Shown here piece after piece: positions 8,945 through 17,421 of a DNA stretch of 64,000 nucleotides. The notes under the pieces are model-generated. The model did not search any database. It had not been told where the DNA came from and worked only from the letters and a program-made list of their open reading frames with translations. The DNA is from Muribaculaceae bacterium (GTDB lineage Bacteria; Bacteroidota; Bacteroidia; Bacteroidales; Muribaculaceae): positions 29,031-93,030 of the forward strand of contig JAGCRW010000048.1 of assembly GCA_017964485.1 (NCBI GenBank). The letters are read 5' to 3'. Made by a program: the position numbers and the translations under genes. How positions within the stretch are numbered: the stretch's first letter is position 1; every line of letters begins with the position of its first letter.

Positions 8945-8976
8945 TTTGGCTGTTCAAAAAAGTTTTACTTATTTTG
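8945..8976 (+). promoter_or_regulatory. Promoter of second secreted-paralogue gene
   Basis: TTTG (8945-8948), a 20-nt spacer and TTATTTTG (8969-8976). The 328-base gap 8764-9091 contains only the preceding terminator, this promoter and a leader whose last 50 bases (GACGTGACTAA onward) resemble those of the first copy. Confidence 0.5.
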
Positions 8977-9091
8977 CATTGAAATCTATGCGAAGTTCTC
9001 ATTTGAGGCTTCAAATGGAGCAATTTGTTATAAATTGAAAGACGTGACTAACAAATATTTATTAAATTTTTAACATTAAAATCGATTTGAC

Positions 9092-9874
9092 ATGAAGAAA
9101 ATTTTTACTCTTTTTGCTGCTGCATTAGTTGGTCTCTGCGCGTTTGCAGATGACACACCTTGCCCATCAAAATGCTATCTGTCTCTGCTTAATGCAGATG
9201 ATCCTGCAAATGTTGAGATAGAGCTTCAACTCACTAATGAGAGCGCTAACCTGAACGGCTTCAATCTTGAGCTTACTAAGGACGCTGGTAGTGAAGCCAT
9301 TGCATGGAAAAGGGTTCAAGGTTTGAACTACTTTACTGCTAAGGGTTATGCTCCTGTTATCCTCGGCATGCTTGCTGAGAACATGGGTATGGAGTTTTCC
9401 GCTGAAGAGCTCGAGGAAATGCTTGGCGACATGGCCGACATTAAGAGCAGCTTGAAGCCTAATGATCCTGTTAATGGTAACTTGGTAATGATTGAGATTC
9501 TCTCAACTAACGACTGCCGCTTCTTCCCACAACTTGCAACTCCAACTGGCGTTGGTAAGTTCAAAGTTGACATGTCGAACTGCGAGGACAGAGGTGAGGA
9601 CAACCCATATCACCTGATTGCTCCTGCTGTAGCATCTAACTACTCGTTCGCTTACACTGGTGGTCCAGAGGGTAACCGCGCTTGGACTGGCGATGAGCCT
9701 CTTGAGCTTTACCTCACCAAGAATGGTAACGTGATTGAAGAGTACACTGGCATCAGCACTATCGCTGTTGACAGACCAGTTGACAACCGCATCTTCGATC
9801 TCCAGGGCCGCGAGCTCCAGAGCATTCCAGAGCATGGCATCTACATCCAGAACGGCAAGAAGTATGTTAAGTAA
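9092..9874 (+). CDS. Secreted protein, second of tandem pair
   Basis: At 260 residues, this is a paralogue of the gene at 7975-8763. The signal peptide is MKKIFTLFAAALVGLCAFA. The central block (WKRVQGLNYFT, GYAPVILGML, LEEMLGDMADIKSSLKPNDP) is almost identical to the first copy, as is the sorting-type C-terminus NRIFDLQGRELQSIPEHGIY. The first 40 mature residues and the region around 150-200 are more divergent. The 3' flank through the terminator is also duplicated, so the whole transcription unit was copied. Two or more cysteines near the mature N-terminus differ between copies. Function unknown. Confidence 0.75.
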   Translation: MKKIFTLFAAALVGLCAFADDTPCPSKCYLSLLNADDPANVEIELQLTNESANLNGFNLELTKDAGSEAIAWKRVQGLNYFTAKGYAPVILGMLAENMGMEFSAEELEEMLGDMADIKSSLKPNDPVNGNLVMIEILSTNDCRFFPQLATPTGVGKFKVDMSNCEDRGEDNPYHLIAPAVASNYSFAYTGGPEGNRAWTGDEPLELYLTKNGNVIEEYTGISTIAVDRPVDNRIFDLQGRELQSIPEHGIYIQNGKKYVK

Positions 9875-9899
9875 TTAAAACTTAATTGCTGAACTTAAA

Positions 9900-9928
9900 A
9901 ACCACCCAAGTTGTTGGGTGGTTTTTTT
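9900..9928 (+). terminator. Rho-independent terminator
   Basis: AACCACCCAA (9900-9909), loop GTTG, TTGGGTGGTT (9914-9923) running into seven T residues. Confidence 0.92.
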
Positions 9929-9942
9929 ATTTCACTTTAGCA

Positions 9943-10062
9943 GTTATATCAAACAACTATAACAACTCATAAACAACTAGCGCAACATTTTATATTAAAA
10001 ACAGAACAAACAACAACATTTGTTCAGGTTGTTATTTTGTTGTGCACGTTGTTTAATTTAAC
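9943..10062. repeat. AAC-rich MITE-like inverted repeat, copy A
   Basis: The left end GTTATATCAAACAAC and right end GTTGTTTAATTTAAC are inverted relatives. The arms are runs of AACAAC and GTTGTT words around an AT-rich centre. It lies just downstream of aat. Copies B and C are at 10795-10901 and 49412-49526. Confidence 0.75.
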
Positions 10063-10078
10063 GGTGGAAGACGACACA

Positions 10079-10774
10079 CTATTCCAGGAATGGCATCTCC
10101 TCCCAAGGGTGGTAGGCGTCCTCGCCTTTCAGGGCGGTGATGTAGTCCTTATAGGTGATAAAGCGTGCGCCGAGGCTTTCGAGGTGTGCGGTGTAAATTT
10201 GACAGTCAATGAGCGAGCCGCCATGCTCTTGCATCTGCCGCGCCAGGGCAATGAGAGCCAACTTGCTCGTGTTCGGCTCACGTGAGAACATGCTCTCGCC
10301 CACAAAACCTGTGCCACTAGTCACGCCATAGAGTCCGCCCACCAGTTCTTCTCCGTGCCACACTTCCACGCTTCGCGCCCGCCCCAACTCGTGGAGCGTA
10401 GTATAGGCCGCTATGATTTCGTCGCCAAGCCACGCGCCCTCATGGTCGATGCGGTTATCTACTGTGCTGCATCCTCTTATCACTTGGTCAAAGGCGGTAT
10501 TAAACGTCACGCGATACTGATGCTTATTCATCAGGGTGCGCATCGAGTGACTCACGTGAATCTCATTGGGGAATATCACAAAACGCTGTTCGGGGCAATA
10601 CCACTGAATGTCCTTATAACGAAAAGCATACCACGGGAAGAAACCATGGTCGTAGGCAAGCAGCAGCCGTTCCACACTGAGGTCTCCCCCAATGGCAACT
10701 ATGCCGCTAGGCTCATCAAGAATCGGCATCTCAGGATGCGGAAACCATATATTCTCATCAAGCTCAAAAACCAT
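10079..10774 (-). CDS. aat: Leucyl/phenylalanyl-tRNA-protein transferase
   Basis: The 231-residue protein has the Aat family blocks in order: WFPHPEMP near the start, GIVAIGGDLS, GFFPWY, WYCPEQRFVIFP, then GGLYGV, GESMFSREPNTSK and a terminal ARFITYKDYITAL. Aat adds Leu or Phe from aminoacyl-tRNA to the N-terminus of proteins starting with Arg or Lys, which makes N-degrons read by ClpS. It is 130 bp from clpA on the same strand, so the writer, reader and unfoldase of the pathway sit together. Inverted-repeat copies A and B flank it on both sides. Confidence 0.93.
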   Translation of the reverse strand: MVFELDENIWFPHPEMPILDEPSGIVAIGGDLSVERLLLAYDHGFFPWYAFRYKDIQWYCPEQRFVIFPNEIHVSHSMRTLMNKHQYRVTFNTAFDQVIRGCSTVDNRIDHEGAWLGDEIIAAYTTLHELGRARSVEVWHGEELVGGLYGVTSGTGFVGESMFSREPNTSKLALIALARQMQEHGGSLIDCQIYTAHLESLGARFITYKDYITALKGEDAYHPWEEMPFLE

Positions 10775-10794
10775 AAACTCCCTTTCTGTAACTT

Positions 10795-10901
10795 CGCTGT
10801 TATATCAAACAACTTAAACAACTTACAAACAACCTAAACAACAAATTATTTTTGTGTATGTTGTTTATATGTTGTTACTGTTGTCTTATATAACCGAGTC
10901 G
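10795..10901. repeat. AAC-rich MITE-like inverted repeat, copy B
   Basis: CGCTGTTATATCAAACAAC at the left matches, inverted, GTTGTCTTATATAAC plus CGAGTCG at the right. The element fills nearly all of the clpA-aat gap and could form a long imperfect hairpin in the clpA-aat transcript. Confidence 0.75.
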
Positions 10902-10904
10902 TTA

Positions 10905-13241
10905 TCATTTCAGTGTAATCTTGCCGTCGTGGAGGGTCACATGAGCCGTGCCGCCGCGTTTCAGCTTGCCGAATAGAATTTCGCGCATAAGCTTGGTCTT
11001 AAGCTCACGATGCAGCACGCGGTCGAGTTCGCGGGCGCCATACTCGGCAGTGAATCCCTCCTTGAGCAGCAGTGCTCTTGCCTCGCTATCCACCTTGAGA
11101 GTCACCTTTTTAGGCGTGAGTTTCTCTTGCAGCTCACGCAGACGCTTGTCGAGAATCATGCCAGCCATAGTCTCATCCATATCGTTGAACACAACGATGT
11201 TAGACAAGCGGTTGATGAACTCGGGCTTGAAGGTCTTCTTCACCTGCTTGAGCATATCGCCTCCACGGCTGCCACGACTGTCGAAGCCCACATTCATGCC
11301 GGCATACTGCGCTCCAGCGTTGCTGGTCATTATGAGCACCACGTTGCGGAAGTCGGCATGGCGGCCTTTGTTGTCGGCAAGACTGGCATAGTCCATCACC
11401 TGCAGCAAGATGTTGTAGATATCCTCGTGCGCCTTCTCTATCTCGTCAAGCAGCAGCACGCAGTTTGGCGTCTTGCGGATTGCATCGGTGAGCAGACCGC
11501 CGTCCTCATAGCCCACATAACCGGCTGGCGAACCAATAAGCTTAGCCACTGTGTGTTTCTCAGTATATTCGCTCATGTCGAAACGCACCAGTTCCACACC
11601 CAGCTCCTTCGCCAGCACGCGAGCAACCTCGGTCTTACCCACACCTGTGGGTCCCACAAATAGCAGCGATGCAAGCGGCTTGCCGTCGTCAATAAGTCCA
11701 GCCTTCGACAGTTGCACTGCCTCCACCACTTCTCGCACAGCCTGGTCCTGACCGTATATGACACTCTTGATGCGCTTCTCGAGGGTCTTGAGCTGCGCGT
11801 TGTTATCTTCTTTCATAGCGGTGGCGTTGATCTTCATTACCTTAAGGAGCACATCATCGATAAGCGCTTTATCCACCGTCTGCCGATTCTTGGTTGTGGG
11901 ATGGATGTGGCGGTAAGCGCCCGCCTCGTCAATAAGGTCAATGGCCTTGTCGGGCAGGAAACGTCCCATAATGTGCTTGGCACTCGCCCGCACAGCATAT
12001 TCTATCGCCGCGGGGGCGTAGGTCACTTTGTGATAAGTCTCATAACCCTTTTTCAGGCCGTTGATTATCTCGATGGTCTCGTCAACCGAAGGCTCCAGAA
12101 TGTCAATCTGCTGGAAACGGCGCACAACGCCCTTGTTGCGTGAGAGTTGGCGGTTAAACTCCTCGTAGGTCGTGGAGCCAATGAACCGCAGCTTGCCGCC
12201 CTCAAGATAGGGTTTAAGCATATTAGAGGCATCCATTGCGCTGTCGCCAGTAGCACCGGCGCCTACTATGCTGTGAATCTCGTCAATATAGACAATGGCG
12301 TTGTCGAGGCCCGAGAGGTAGTCCATAGTCTGCTTCACGCGCTTCTCAAAGTCACCGCGATATTGAGTGCCAGCTAGCATCGCCGCCATGTCGATCTGGT
12401 ATATCTTGAAACCCTTAAGGGTGTCGGGCACATTGCCATCCTCGATGCGTTGAGCCAAACCATAGATTAACGCCGTCTTGCCCACGCCAGGCTCTCCCAC
12501 GTGCAGCGGGTTGTTCTTGTCTTTACGGCACAGCACATGGATAGTGCGCTCTAACTCAGCATCACGCCCAATGAGCGGGTTATGGTCCTTGAGATGGTCA
12601 TTTATGCATGTAACAAAATCACTAGGCGCTGACTGCTGAAATGGCGCTTCAAACGGGTCTTCCATAAACTCTTCCTCATCATCAAGAGGCTGATTGCTGG
12701 GAGGAGTAACCTCAACGTGTTTCTTGTTTCCATCCTCAATCACGGTGAGATCGCCATTATCAGACATATCTCTACCCTTAACTGGATACTTACTGGTGAA
12801 CGCCTCAATCTTCCAAATCAGAGTGCTCATGAAGTCGCTATGCTCACGGGCAAAGTCATTGAGGACATTGGCCACCAACGAGTCCTCAAGTTCCATCGCT
12901 GAACGCAACACATGAGTGATTTCAAGCTCAGGCGCCGCTGAAGAATGCATAATCTCCACCGCGCCCATTATCAGCTGCTGGAACTGCTGAGACGGCTCAA
13001 GGGTATAGGGTAAATCATCGGGAACAGCTTCAAGGTCGCGTATGTAGTTCCGCAATGGTGACCGCAGCAGCGACACCTCCACCCCCATCTCCTTCAAAGC
13101 TTCGATAACGGGCTGAGTGACAAGAATCGAACTCACCAAATGCTCAGGTGTGAAAAACGGATTACGCATGGCAACGGCATTGTCAACCGACAACCGCATC
13201 GCCACTTGCAAGTGAAAACTATTTATAATTTCTTTTGACAT
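10905..13241 (-). CDS. clpA: ATP-dependent Clp protease ATPase subunit ClpA
   Basis: This 778-residue protein has an N-terminal Clp repeat domain (about 1-150), an acidic linker and two AAA+ modules. The first has Walker [11 protein letters not shown] and Walker B VYIDEIHS; the second has [11 protein letters not shown] and LLLDEIEKA. The sequence MNVGFDSRG sits where ClpA carries its IGL/IGF loop for docking to ClpP, with VGF as the tripeptide. ClpA unfolds substrates, including N-degron proteins delivered by ClpS, into ClpP. No clpP is in the window. clpS lies 70 bp upstream and aat downstream. Confidence 0.93.
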   Translation of the reverse strand: MSKEIINSFHLQVAMRLSVDNAVAMRNPFFTPEHLVSSILVTQPVIEALKEMGVEVSLLRSPLRNYIRDLEAVPDDLPYTLEPSQQFQQLIMGAVEIMHSSAAPELEITHVLRSAMELEDSLVANVLNDFAREHSDFMSTLIWKIEAFTSKYPVKGRDMSDNGDLTVIEDGNKKHVEVTPPSNQPLDDEEEFMEDPFEAPFQQSAPSDFVTCINDHLKDHNPLIGRDAELERTIHVLCRKDKNNPLHVGEPGVGKTALIYGLAQRIEDGNVPDTLKGFKIYQIDMAAMLAGTQYRGDFEKRVKQTMDYLSGLDNAIVYIDEIHSIVGAGATGDSAMDASNMLKPYLEGGKLRFIGSTTYEEFNRQLSRNKGVVRRFQQIDILEPSVDETIEIINGLKKGYETYHKVTYAPAAIEYAVRASAKHIMGRFLPDKAIDLIDEAGAYRHIHPTTKNRQTVDKALIDDVLLKVMKINATAMKEDNNAQLKTLEKRIKSVIYGQDQAVREVVEAVQLSKAGLIDDGKPLASLLFVGPTGVGKTEVARVLAKELGVELVRFDMSEYTEKHTVAKLIGSPAGYVGYEDGGLLTDAIRKTPNCVLLLDEIEKAHEDIYNILLQVMDYASLADNKGRHADFRNVVLIMTSNAGAQYAGMNVGFDSRGSRGGDMLKQVKKTFKPEFINRLSNIVVFNDMDETMAGMILDKRLRELQEKLTPKKVTLKVDSEARALLLKEGFTAEYGARELDRVLHRELKTKLMREILFGKLKRGGTAHVTLHDGKITLK

Positions 13242-13272
13242 ATCATTTGTATAATTGTGTGCAGTTCACCTC

Positions 13273-13313
13273 AACACTGAAAACTGACAACTGAAAACTG
13301 ATGACTGAAAACT
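13273..13313. repeat. ACTGAAAACTGACA word repeat
   Basis: About four degenerate copies of the word ACTGAAA or ACTGACA lie directly after the clpS stop, in the clpS-clpA gap. They may influence the clpS-clpA transcript but form no clear hairpin. Confidence 0.6.
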
Positions 13314-13614
13314 ATTCCGGCTCATAGGTAACGCGCAGAGGATAACCTTCAGCTTTTGCCATGGCGATAGCTTTGTTGGCCTTTGTCACCGCCATGTCGT
13401 AACTGTAAATGCCAACCACCGCCTTTCCCTCCTGATGCACAGCAAGCATAAGGGTGGTAGCCTCAGTTTCACTCTTATAGAATACCTCCATAAGCACCTT
13501 CACCACAAACTCCATCGTGGTGAAATCGTCGTTATGGAATATCACCTTATAATGCTTGGGAAAGTTGGTGAAAATCCTCTCCCGCTCCTTAACTGAGCCC
13601 TGTTGTTTAGCCAT
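13312..13614 (-). CDS. clpS: ClpS adaptor for N-degron substrates
   Basis: Reading from ATG 13614 gives 100 residues. The ClpS signature NDDFTTMEFVVKVL and the later VHQEGKAVVGIYSYDMA carry the conserved pocket that binds destabilising N-terminal residues and the surface that docks on ClpA. An earlier in-frame ATG at 13638 lies inside a leader hairpin, so 13614 is chosen. clpS is the first gene of the minus-strand clpS-clpA-aat group. Confidence 0.92.
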   Translation of the reverse strand: MAKQQGSVKERERIFTNFPKHYKVIFHNDDFTTMEFVVKVLMEVFYKSETEATTLMLAVHQEGKAVVGIYSYDMAVTKANKAIAMAKAEGYPLRVTYEPE

Positions 13615-13630
13615 AATCAGTGAATTTATG

Positions 13631-13665
13631 CGGCACAACTTGTGCCGTCGCGAACTGCAAAGTTA
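13631..13665 (-). promoter_or_regulatory. clpS promoter and leader hairpin
   Basis: TAACTTTG reads leftward at 13665-13658, a match to TAnnTTTG. A perfect 7-bp hairpin (CGGCACA, ACT, TGTGCCG at 13631-13647) follows within the leader, just before the clpS ATG at 13614. No well-spaced -33 element is seen. Confidence 0.5.
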
Positions 13666-13719
13666 GTAATAAACAAGCAAATTCTGTGCCAAAAAAGCAT
13701 TTTTTAAAATAATATTTCT

Positions 13720-13727
13720 TACCTTTG
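13720..13727 (+). promoter_or_regulatory. tRNA-Arg promoter -7 element
   Basis: TACCTTTG matches TAnnTTTG and lies 46 bp before the tRNA. Confidence 0.55.
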
Positions 13728-13773
13728 CACCGCAAAATAGCGCCACCCTATTCAAGCGCATCATTGTGTGGCC

Positions 13774-13848
13774 GCTCTGATAGTTCAACGGATAGAACGT
13801 GGGTTTCCTAAACCTAAAATCTGGGTTCGATTCCCAGTCGGAGTACCA
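13774..13848 (+). tRNA. tRNA-Arg (anticodon CCT)
   Basis: A 75-base cloverleaf: acceptor GCTCTGA paired with TCGGAGT, D arm, anticodon stem TGGGT/ACCTA around loop TTCCTAA (anticodon CCT), T arm CTGGG-TTCGATT-CCCAG, discriminator A and an encoded CCA. It decodes AGG. Confidence 0.93.
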
Positions 13849-13856
13849 GGACAACA

Positions 13857-13895
13857 AGAAAGTGCCCCAAAATATTGGGGCACTTTCTGTTTTTT
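13857..13895 (+). terminator. Terminator after tRNA-Arg
   Basis: A 14-bp perfect stem (AGAAAGTGCCCCAA at 13857-13870 with its complement at 13875-13888), loop AATA, then G and six T residues. Confidence 0.93.
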
Positions 13896-13917
13896 CGACA
13901 ATAATCCTTTATACTTT

Positions 13918-14961
13918 TTAATTCATCGGTGCCACATAGTTCATGTGTACCTTTTCTATGTCGACGGATCCTTCTTTATCAATTTTTACGCGCACGAGAT
14001 AGTCGCCTGGGTCGGGACTGTTGCGCTCGCTCATCGAGTCAAGAGTAAGGAAGTAAACCCCATTGAAAATTTGTTCATCCCACTTGTGCACATGCCCGCA
14101 GAACACAATCGAGGCATTCCATTTGTCAAACTGCTTAAGCAGGAAGTAGGCCTCCTCACGTGGGAATGTTGATGCAAACTGCATATTCTGTGGCAGGAAG
14201 ATGTTGGTATGGCTGAAAATGAAGGTGTGACGATATTGGTTTTCACCATCAAGAACACCTTGCTCGATAAGGTCAACTTGCAGTTTTCCAAGCGTGCCGC
14301 TGGCGGTGTCGAGGAAGATAAAGTGGTCATAAATTTCGTAACCGTTCTCGTCGTTGCCCACGGGAACATCAAACATATAGAATGACGAACCAAAGATGTT
14401 GCTCCACAGCGCCCAACCATTATGAGTGAGGTCGTGGTTACCTACTACAGGGAAGAATGGGAACCTAATTTCATTGTATTCACGCCCCCACCCTTCGGGA
14501 TTATCATTGCGATAAAACAACCCATTTTCTTCATTTCGGGTGTAATTTTTCTCGATATAGTCAAATCTGGCCATTTCCAGGCAGTTCTGCAGGTTGATGT
14601 AATAATCGGGCTTTGTGTCAGCTATATCACCAAGGTGGCAGTACAGCAGGTCGTCGTTGTCAAGACCTATCTGGAACATCTCTTTCATACGCCCTAAGTC
14701 GGTGGTGATATGGCTGTCGGCTCCAACGAGGAACGAATAGCCATTTGTAGCTATGTCCGATAAATGTATGTCGGGGTCGAGTTTGTACTCAAAGTTGTTC
14801 AGCATATAGTATTTGTAGGACATCTCCACACGGTCCTCAACTGCAGTATTGCCCATGAGTACACCTTGAGGACTCACTTTCTCGCATGATGTCTGTGTAA
14901 GTGCCACAGCAGCCAGGGCTGCGATAAATATATATTTTGCTTTCATCATCGTTATTACCAT
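13918..14961 (-). CDS. Metallophosphoesterase lipoprotein
   Basis: This is a 347-residue protein with a lipoprotein signal ending at LTQTSC. Calcineurin-like phosphoesterase blocks follow: GADSHI, HLGDIADT, VGNHDL, FSHTN and FCGHVHKWD, which together supply the two-metal site. It probably cleaves phosphate esters on the periplasmic or outer face. The ATG at 14961 overlaps the stop of the upstream gene by 7 bp; ATGs at 14949 and 14946 are alternatives nearer the signal peptide. It is the last gene of an ompH-PAP2-outer-membrane-protein operon. Confidence 0.82.
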   Translation of the reverse strand: MVITMMKAKYIFIAALAAVALTQTSCEKVSPQGVLMGNTAVEDRVEMSYKYYMLNNFEYKLDPDIHLSDIATNGYSFLVGADSHITTDLGRMKEMFQIGLDNDDLLYCHLGDIADTKPDYYINLQNCLEMARFDYIEKNYTRNEENGLFYRNDNPEGWGREYNEIRFPFFPVVGNHDLTHNGWALWSNIFGSSFYMFDVPVGNDENGYEIYDHFIFLDTASGTLGKLQVDLIEQGVLDGENQYRHTFIFSHTNIFLPQNMQFASTFPREEAYFLLKQFDKWNASIVFCGHVHKWDEQIFNGVYFLTLDSMSERNSPDPGDYLVRVKIDKEGSVDIEKVHMNYVAPMN

Positions 14962-15686
14962 TTATATTTTAAACCAACTTTTACCGAACCCTCATACTTA
15001 CTTGCCAACTGGCTCATTGAGCCTGCCGGGCGAATGTTGAACTCCCCAAAGAGATTCCACTGGTCCTTAACCTTGGCATACCAACGGATACCCCAGTTGA
15101 TGTTCCAGTTCTCATAGTAGAAATCATCGTAATTGCGGAAGAACAATCCCACGTTCCAGGGATTGTTGCGATGGCGGATATTGGCCCCAAAGCCAAAGGT
15201 AAGCAGTGGAGTCTCGGTATATCCCCATCCCATGTCCCAAACGTGGCTGTGATAGTGTACCAGTGTCTCGCCAAGGCGAATGTCAACATAGGCGCTCTCC
15301 CAAAGGGCTGAGAGGTTATAGCTCATCTCATGGAAGCCGAACTTGTGATAGAAGTTATACATAATCTTACCTTCAAAAGAGATGTTGCCCCACTTAATAG
15401 GCAGACGGTAACCTCCTCTCACGTCCATAGAAAAAAGTTCCTTGCCAAACTGCATCTGTGCGTCACCACCCACATGCCAACGTGGCGTTATGTGACGGGT
15501 ATAGGACGCTTCAAGGCCTCCAAACTTGTCAGTAACGACATTGTTACCACCCATCAAATAGCCTGAAATCTCATTCTTGTGCTCGCCGTCAAACGTCTTG
15601 TAAGGGATGTAGCTACTTTGAAATTGTGACCATCCCATCAAGAACGTTAAGGACATTAAAAATACAGATAATAATTTTTTAATCAT
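14955..15686 (-). CDS. Probable outer-membrane beta-barrel protein
   Basis: The 243-residue protein has a signal peptide (MIKKLLSVFLMSLTFLMGWS). The mature part is rich in alternating aromatic strands (RHITPRWHVGGDAQMQF, WNINWGIRWYAKV) and ends in KVGLKYKW, all typical of small outer-membrane barrels. I do not recognise the exact family. It lies 21 bp after the PAP2 gene and overlaps the phosphoesterase start, so it belongs to the same transcript. Confidence 0.65.
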   Translation of the reverse strand: MIKKLLSVFLMSLTFLMGWSQFQSSYIPYKTFDGEHKNEISGYLMGGNNVVTDKFGGLEASYTRHITPRWHVGGDAQMQFGKELFSMDVRGGYRLPIKWGNISFEGKIMYNFYHKFGFHEMSYNLSALWESAYVDIRLGETLVHYHSHVWDMGWGYTETPLLTFGFGANIRHRNNPWNVGLFFRNYDDFYYENWNINWGIRWYAKVKDQWNLFGEFNIRPAGSMSQLASKYEGSVKVGLKYKW

Positions 15687-15707
15687 ATGCTTATTCTATT
15701 ATTTAAA

Positions 15708-17402
15708 TCAGAAATGAATGCATAGTGCGCCACCTAAAACCCACTGGTGTAGCGACTTCTTCACGCTCGAGGAGACAGGCTTGGTCATGTCCCAGCCAAA
15801 GATATCCATAAGTTCCACCAAGTTGGGCGACAAGCCTTTTATCACCCCTAAAGGATCATAGGTAGCTGTGAAAATCTTGCGTGAGTAGTCATAGTCGCAG
15901 AACACACGCCACGAGAAGTGGTTCTTGTGGGCATAAGTAAGCGAAACTCCTGTACCAAATTTAAAGGAATTAGATGCCGACACATCAATATAATCCCACT
16001 TGTAATCTATGATGTTTTCAGATGGCAAGAACATTGGTTGGCTATCATCTTCTATGCTCGCAAAATTGAATTCGAGCTGATTGCCCGAGTAGTGGCCATT
16101 GATATCAATGGCATCCATAATGCTGCGGCCAAAGAGCAGTTTTGAGCCTAATGCAAAACGCGATGACAATGGCCAACTGACATACACACCGGCATCAGCA
16201 GCAAATTCTGTTATATGGTCACTCTCAATGGTCAAAACCACATTCTGAACTGTGTTGTCAAACAATGGGTCTTTGAATGCCCTCTGAATCTCATCTTCTT
16301 CGGTCAAAGCAAACTTGCTCCAACCATTGATAGGAGTGGCCTTTACACGCAAGCGCCCTCCAATGCCAATATATGGGTTGAAGAAATAAGCGCCCTCAAC
16401 ACCCACAGCAGTTGCTGAGCGGAATTTTAGTTCTAGGGGAGTATCATCGTTGATGTCCTCTTCATCGAAGATATCGGTGGGAACATCGAAGTGAAATGCA
16501 GGCAATATTAGGGTTTTGTTGCCAAAGCCAACACCCATTTCGATGGCGAAAAACGAAGGATTCTTGCGCAAGTCTGGAAATTCGCTAAGGTCACCCCTCA
16601 TCAGTCCGCGATTCTTGAACAGCAGGTCCATAAGACCATATCCCAGCTCTACCGAGAGGATACCAATGCCAGCACCCGAGAGCACGTCGCTAATCCAGTG
16701 GCGGTTATTGAGCACGCGCATCACGCCAGTGGCAGTGGCAAGGGTGTAGGCTCCTACTGAGTACCATGGCGAACGCGTGAGACCATACTCCTTATGAAGA
16801 ATTGTCGCCGCCAAGAATGCCGTGGCGGTGTGACCGCTGGGCCATGAGTTGCGAGTAGAGCCATCGGGGCGCATCTCGCTAGCGGTGTACTTGATGCCGT
16901 TGACCAGTCCTGCCATAATAGCTGCCGAAGCAGCCGACGATGCCCAGAACCTGGGCCAATCGCTGCGACTCTCCACACCTGCGATTTTCAATCCAATAGT
17001 TAGTGCCAGAGGCACATATTGGGTGTAATTGTCAATCTCGTTGTGGAAATTGGTCTTGATGAGACGTATCTTAGTGTTAGGATTGTTGTAGTCCTGCCTG
17101 AAAGCCGTCTTTTCGGCCTTGGCAATAAGACCTGCCGCAAATACGGGGATTCCCACCCACGTTTGGTCGTCAAGAAACTTGTAAGGCTTCACAGCAGGAT
17201 TAGTGCGACTCTTGATAAAATTGAAATCAGGAGCTTTGGGAGGCTCATAAAGATTCAATTCGGGAGCAGCACACATCATAACAACTGCAGTGTCGCTGGC
17301 TGCTATGGTGTCACCCACAATAGCCTCCACGTCTTGCGCCACAGAATGATGCAAGACGCAGGTGCCAGCAAGCGCGAGTGTTATCAGCAGGAATCGTCTC
17401 AT
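15708..17402 (-). CDS. PAP2-type phosphatase with barrel-like C-terminal domain
   Basis: Of the 564 residues, the first 22 form a signal peptide. The PAP2 catalytic motifs are complete: K171 to R178 (KYTASEMR), PSGH at 188-191, and R229 to H235 to D239 (RVLNNRHWISD). Residues from about 290 onward are beta-rich, with ITEFAADAGVYVSW and a C-terminal GGALCIHF, like an outer-membrane barrel. PAP2 proteins remove phosphate from undecaprenyl pyrophosphate, lipid A or phosphatidyl lipids. The added tail suggests action at the outer membrane. It follows ompH by 19 bp. Confidence 0.82.
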   Translation of the reverse strand: MRRFLLITLALAGTCVLHHSVAQDVEAIVGDTIAASDTAVVMMCAAPELNLYEPPKAPDFNFIKSRTNPAVKPYKFLDDQTWVGIPVFAAGLIAKAEKTAFRQDYNNPNTKIRLIKTNFHNEIDNYTQYVPLALTIGLKIAGVESRSDWPRFWASSAASAAIMAGLVNGIKYTASEMRPDGSTRNSWPSGHTATAFLAATILHKEYGLTRSPWYSVGAYTLATATGVMRVLNNRHWISDVLSGAGIGILSVELGYGLMDLLFKNRGLMRGDLSEFPDLRKNPSFFAIEMGVGFGNKTLILPAFHFDVPTDIFDEEDINDDTPLELKFRSATAVGVEGAYFFNPYIGIGGRLRVKATPINGWSKFALTEEDEIQRAFKDPLFDNTVQNVVLTIESDHITEFAADAGVYVSWPLSSRFALGSKLLFGRSIMDAIDINGHYSGNQLEFNFASIEDDSQPMFLPSENIIDYKWDYIDVSASNSFKFGTGVSLTYAHKNHFSWRVFCDYDYSRKIFTATYDPLGVIKGLSPNLVELMDIFGWDMTKPVSSSVKKSLHQWVLGGALCIHF

Positions 17403-17421
17403 TTATTCTATTTATGTGCAA

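Noticed and set aside
8804-9073. 89-codon frame between the two secreted paralogues
   Set aside because: Phe/Ser-rich translation of AT-rich promoter DNA that contains the terminator tail and the next promoter.
11010-11663. 217-codon open frame opposite clpA
   Set aside because: It mirrors the conserved ClpA ATPase region and is rich in His/Leu as expected of an antisense shadow.
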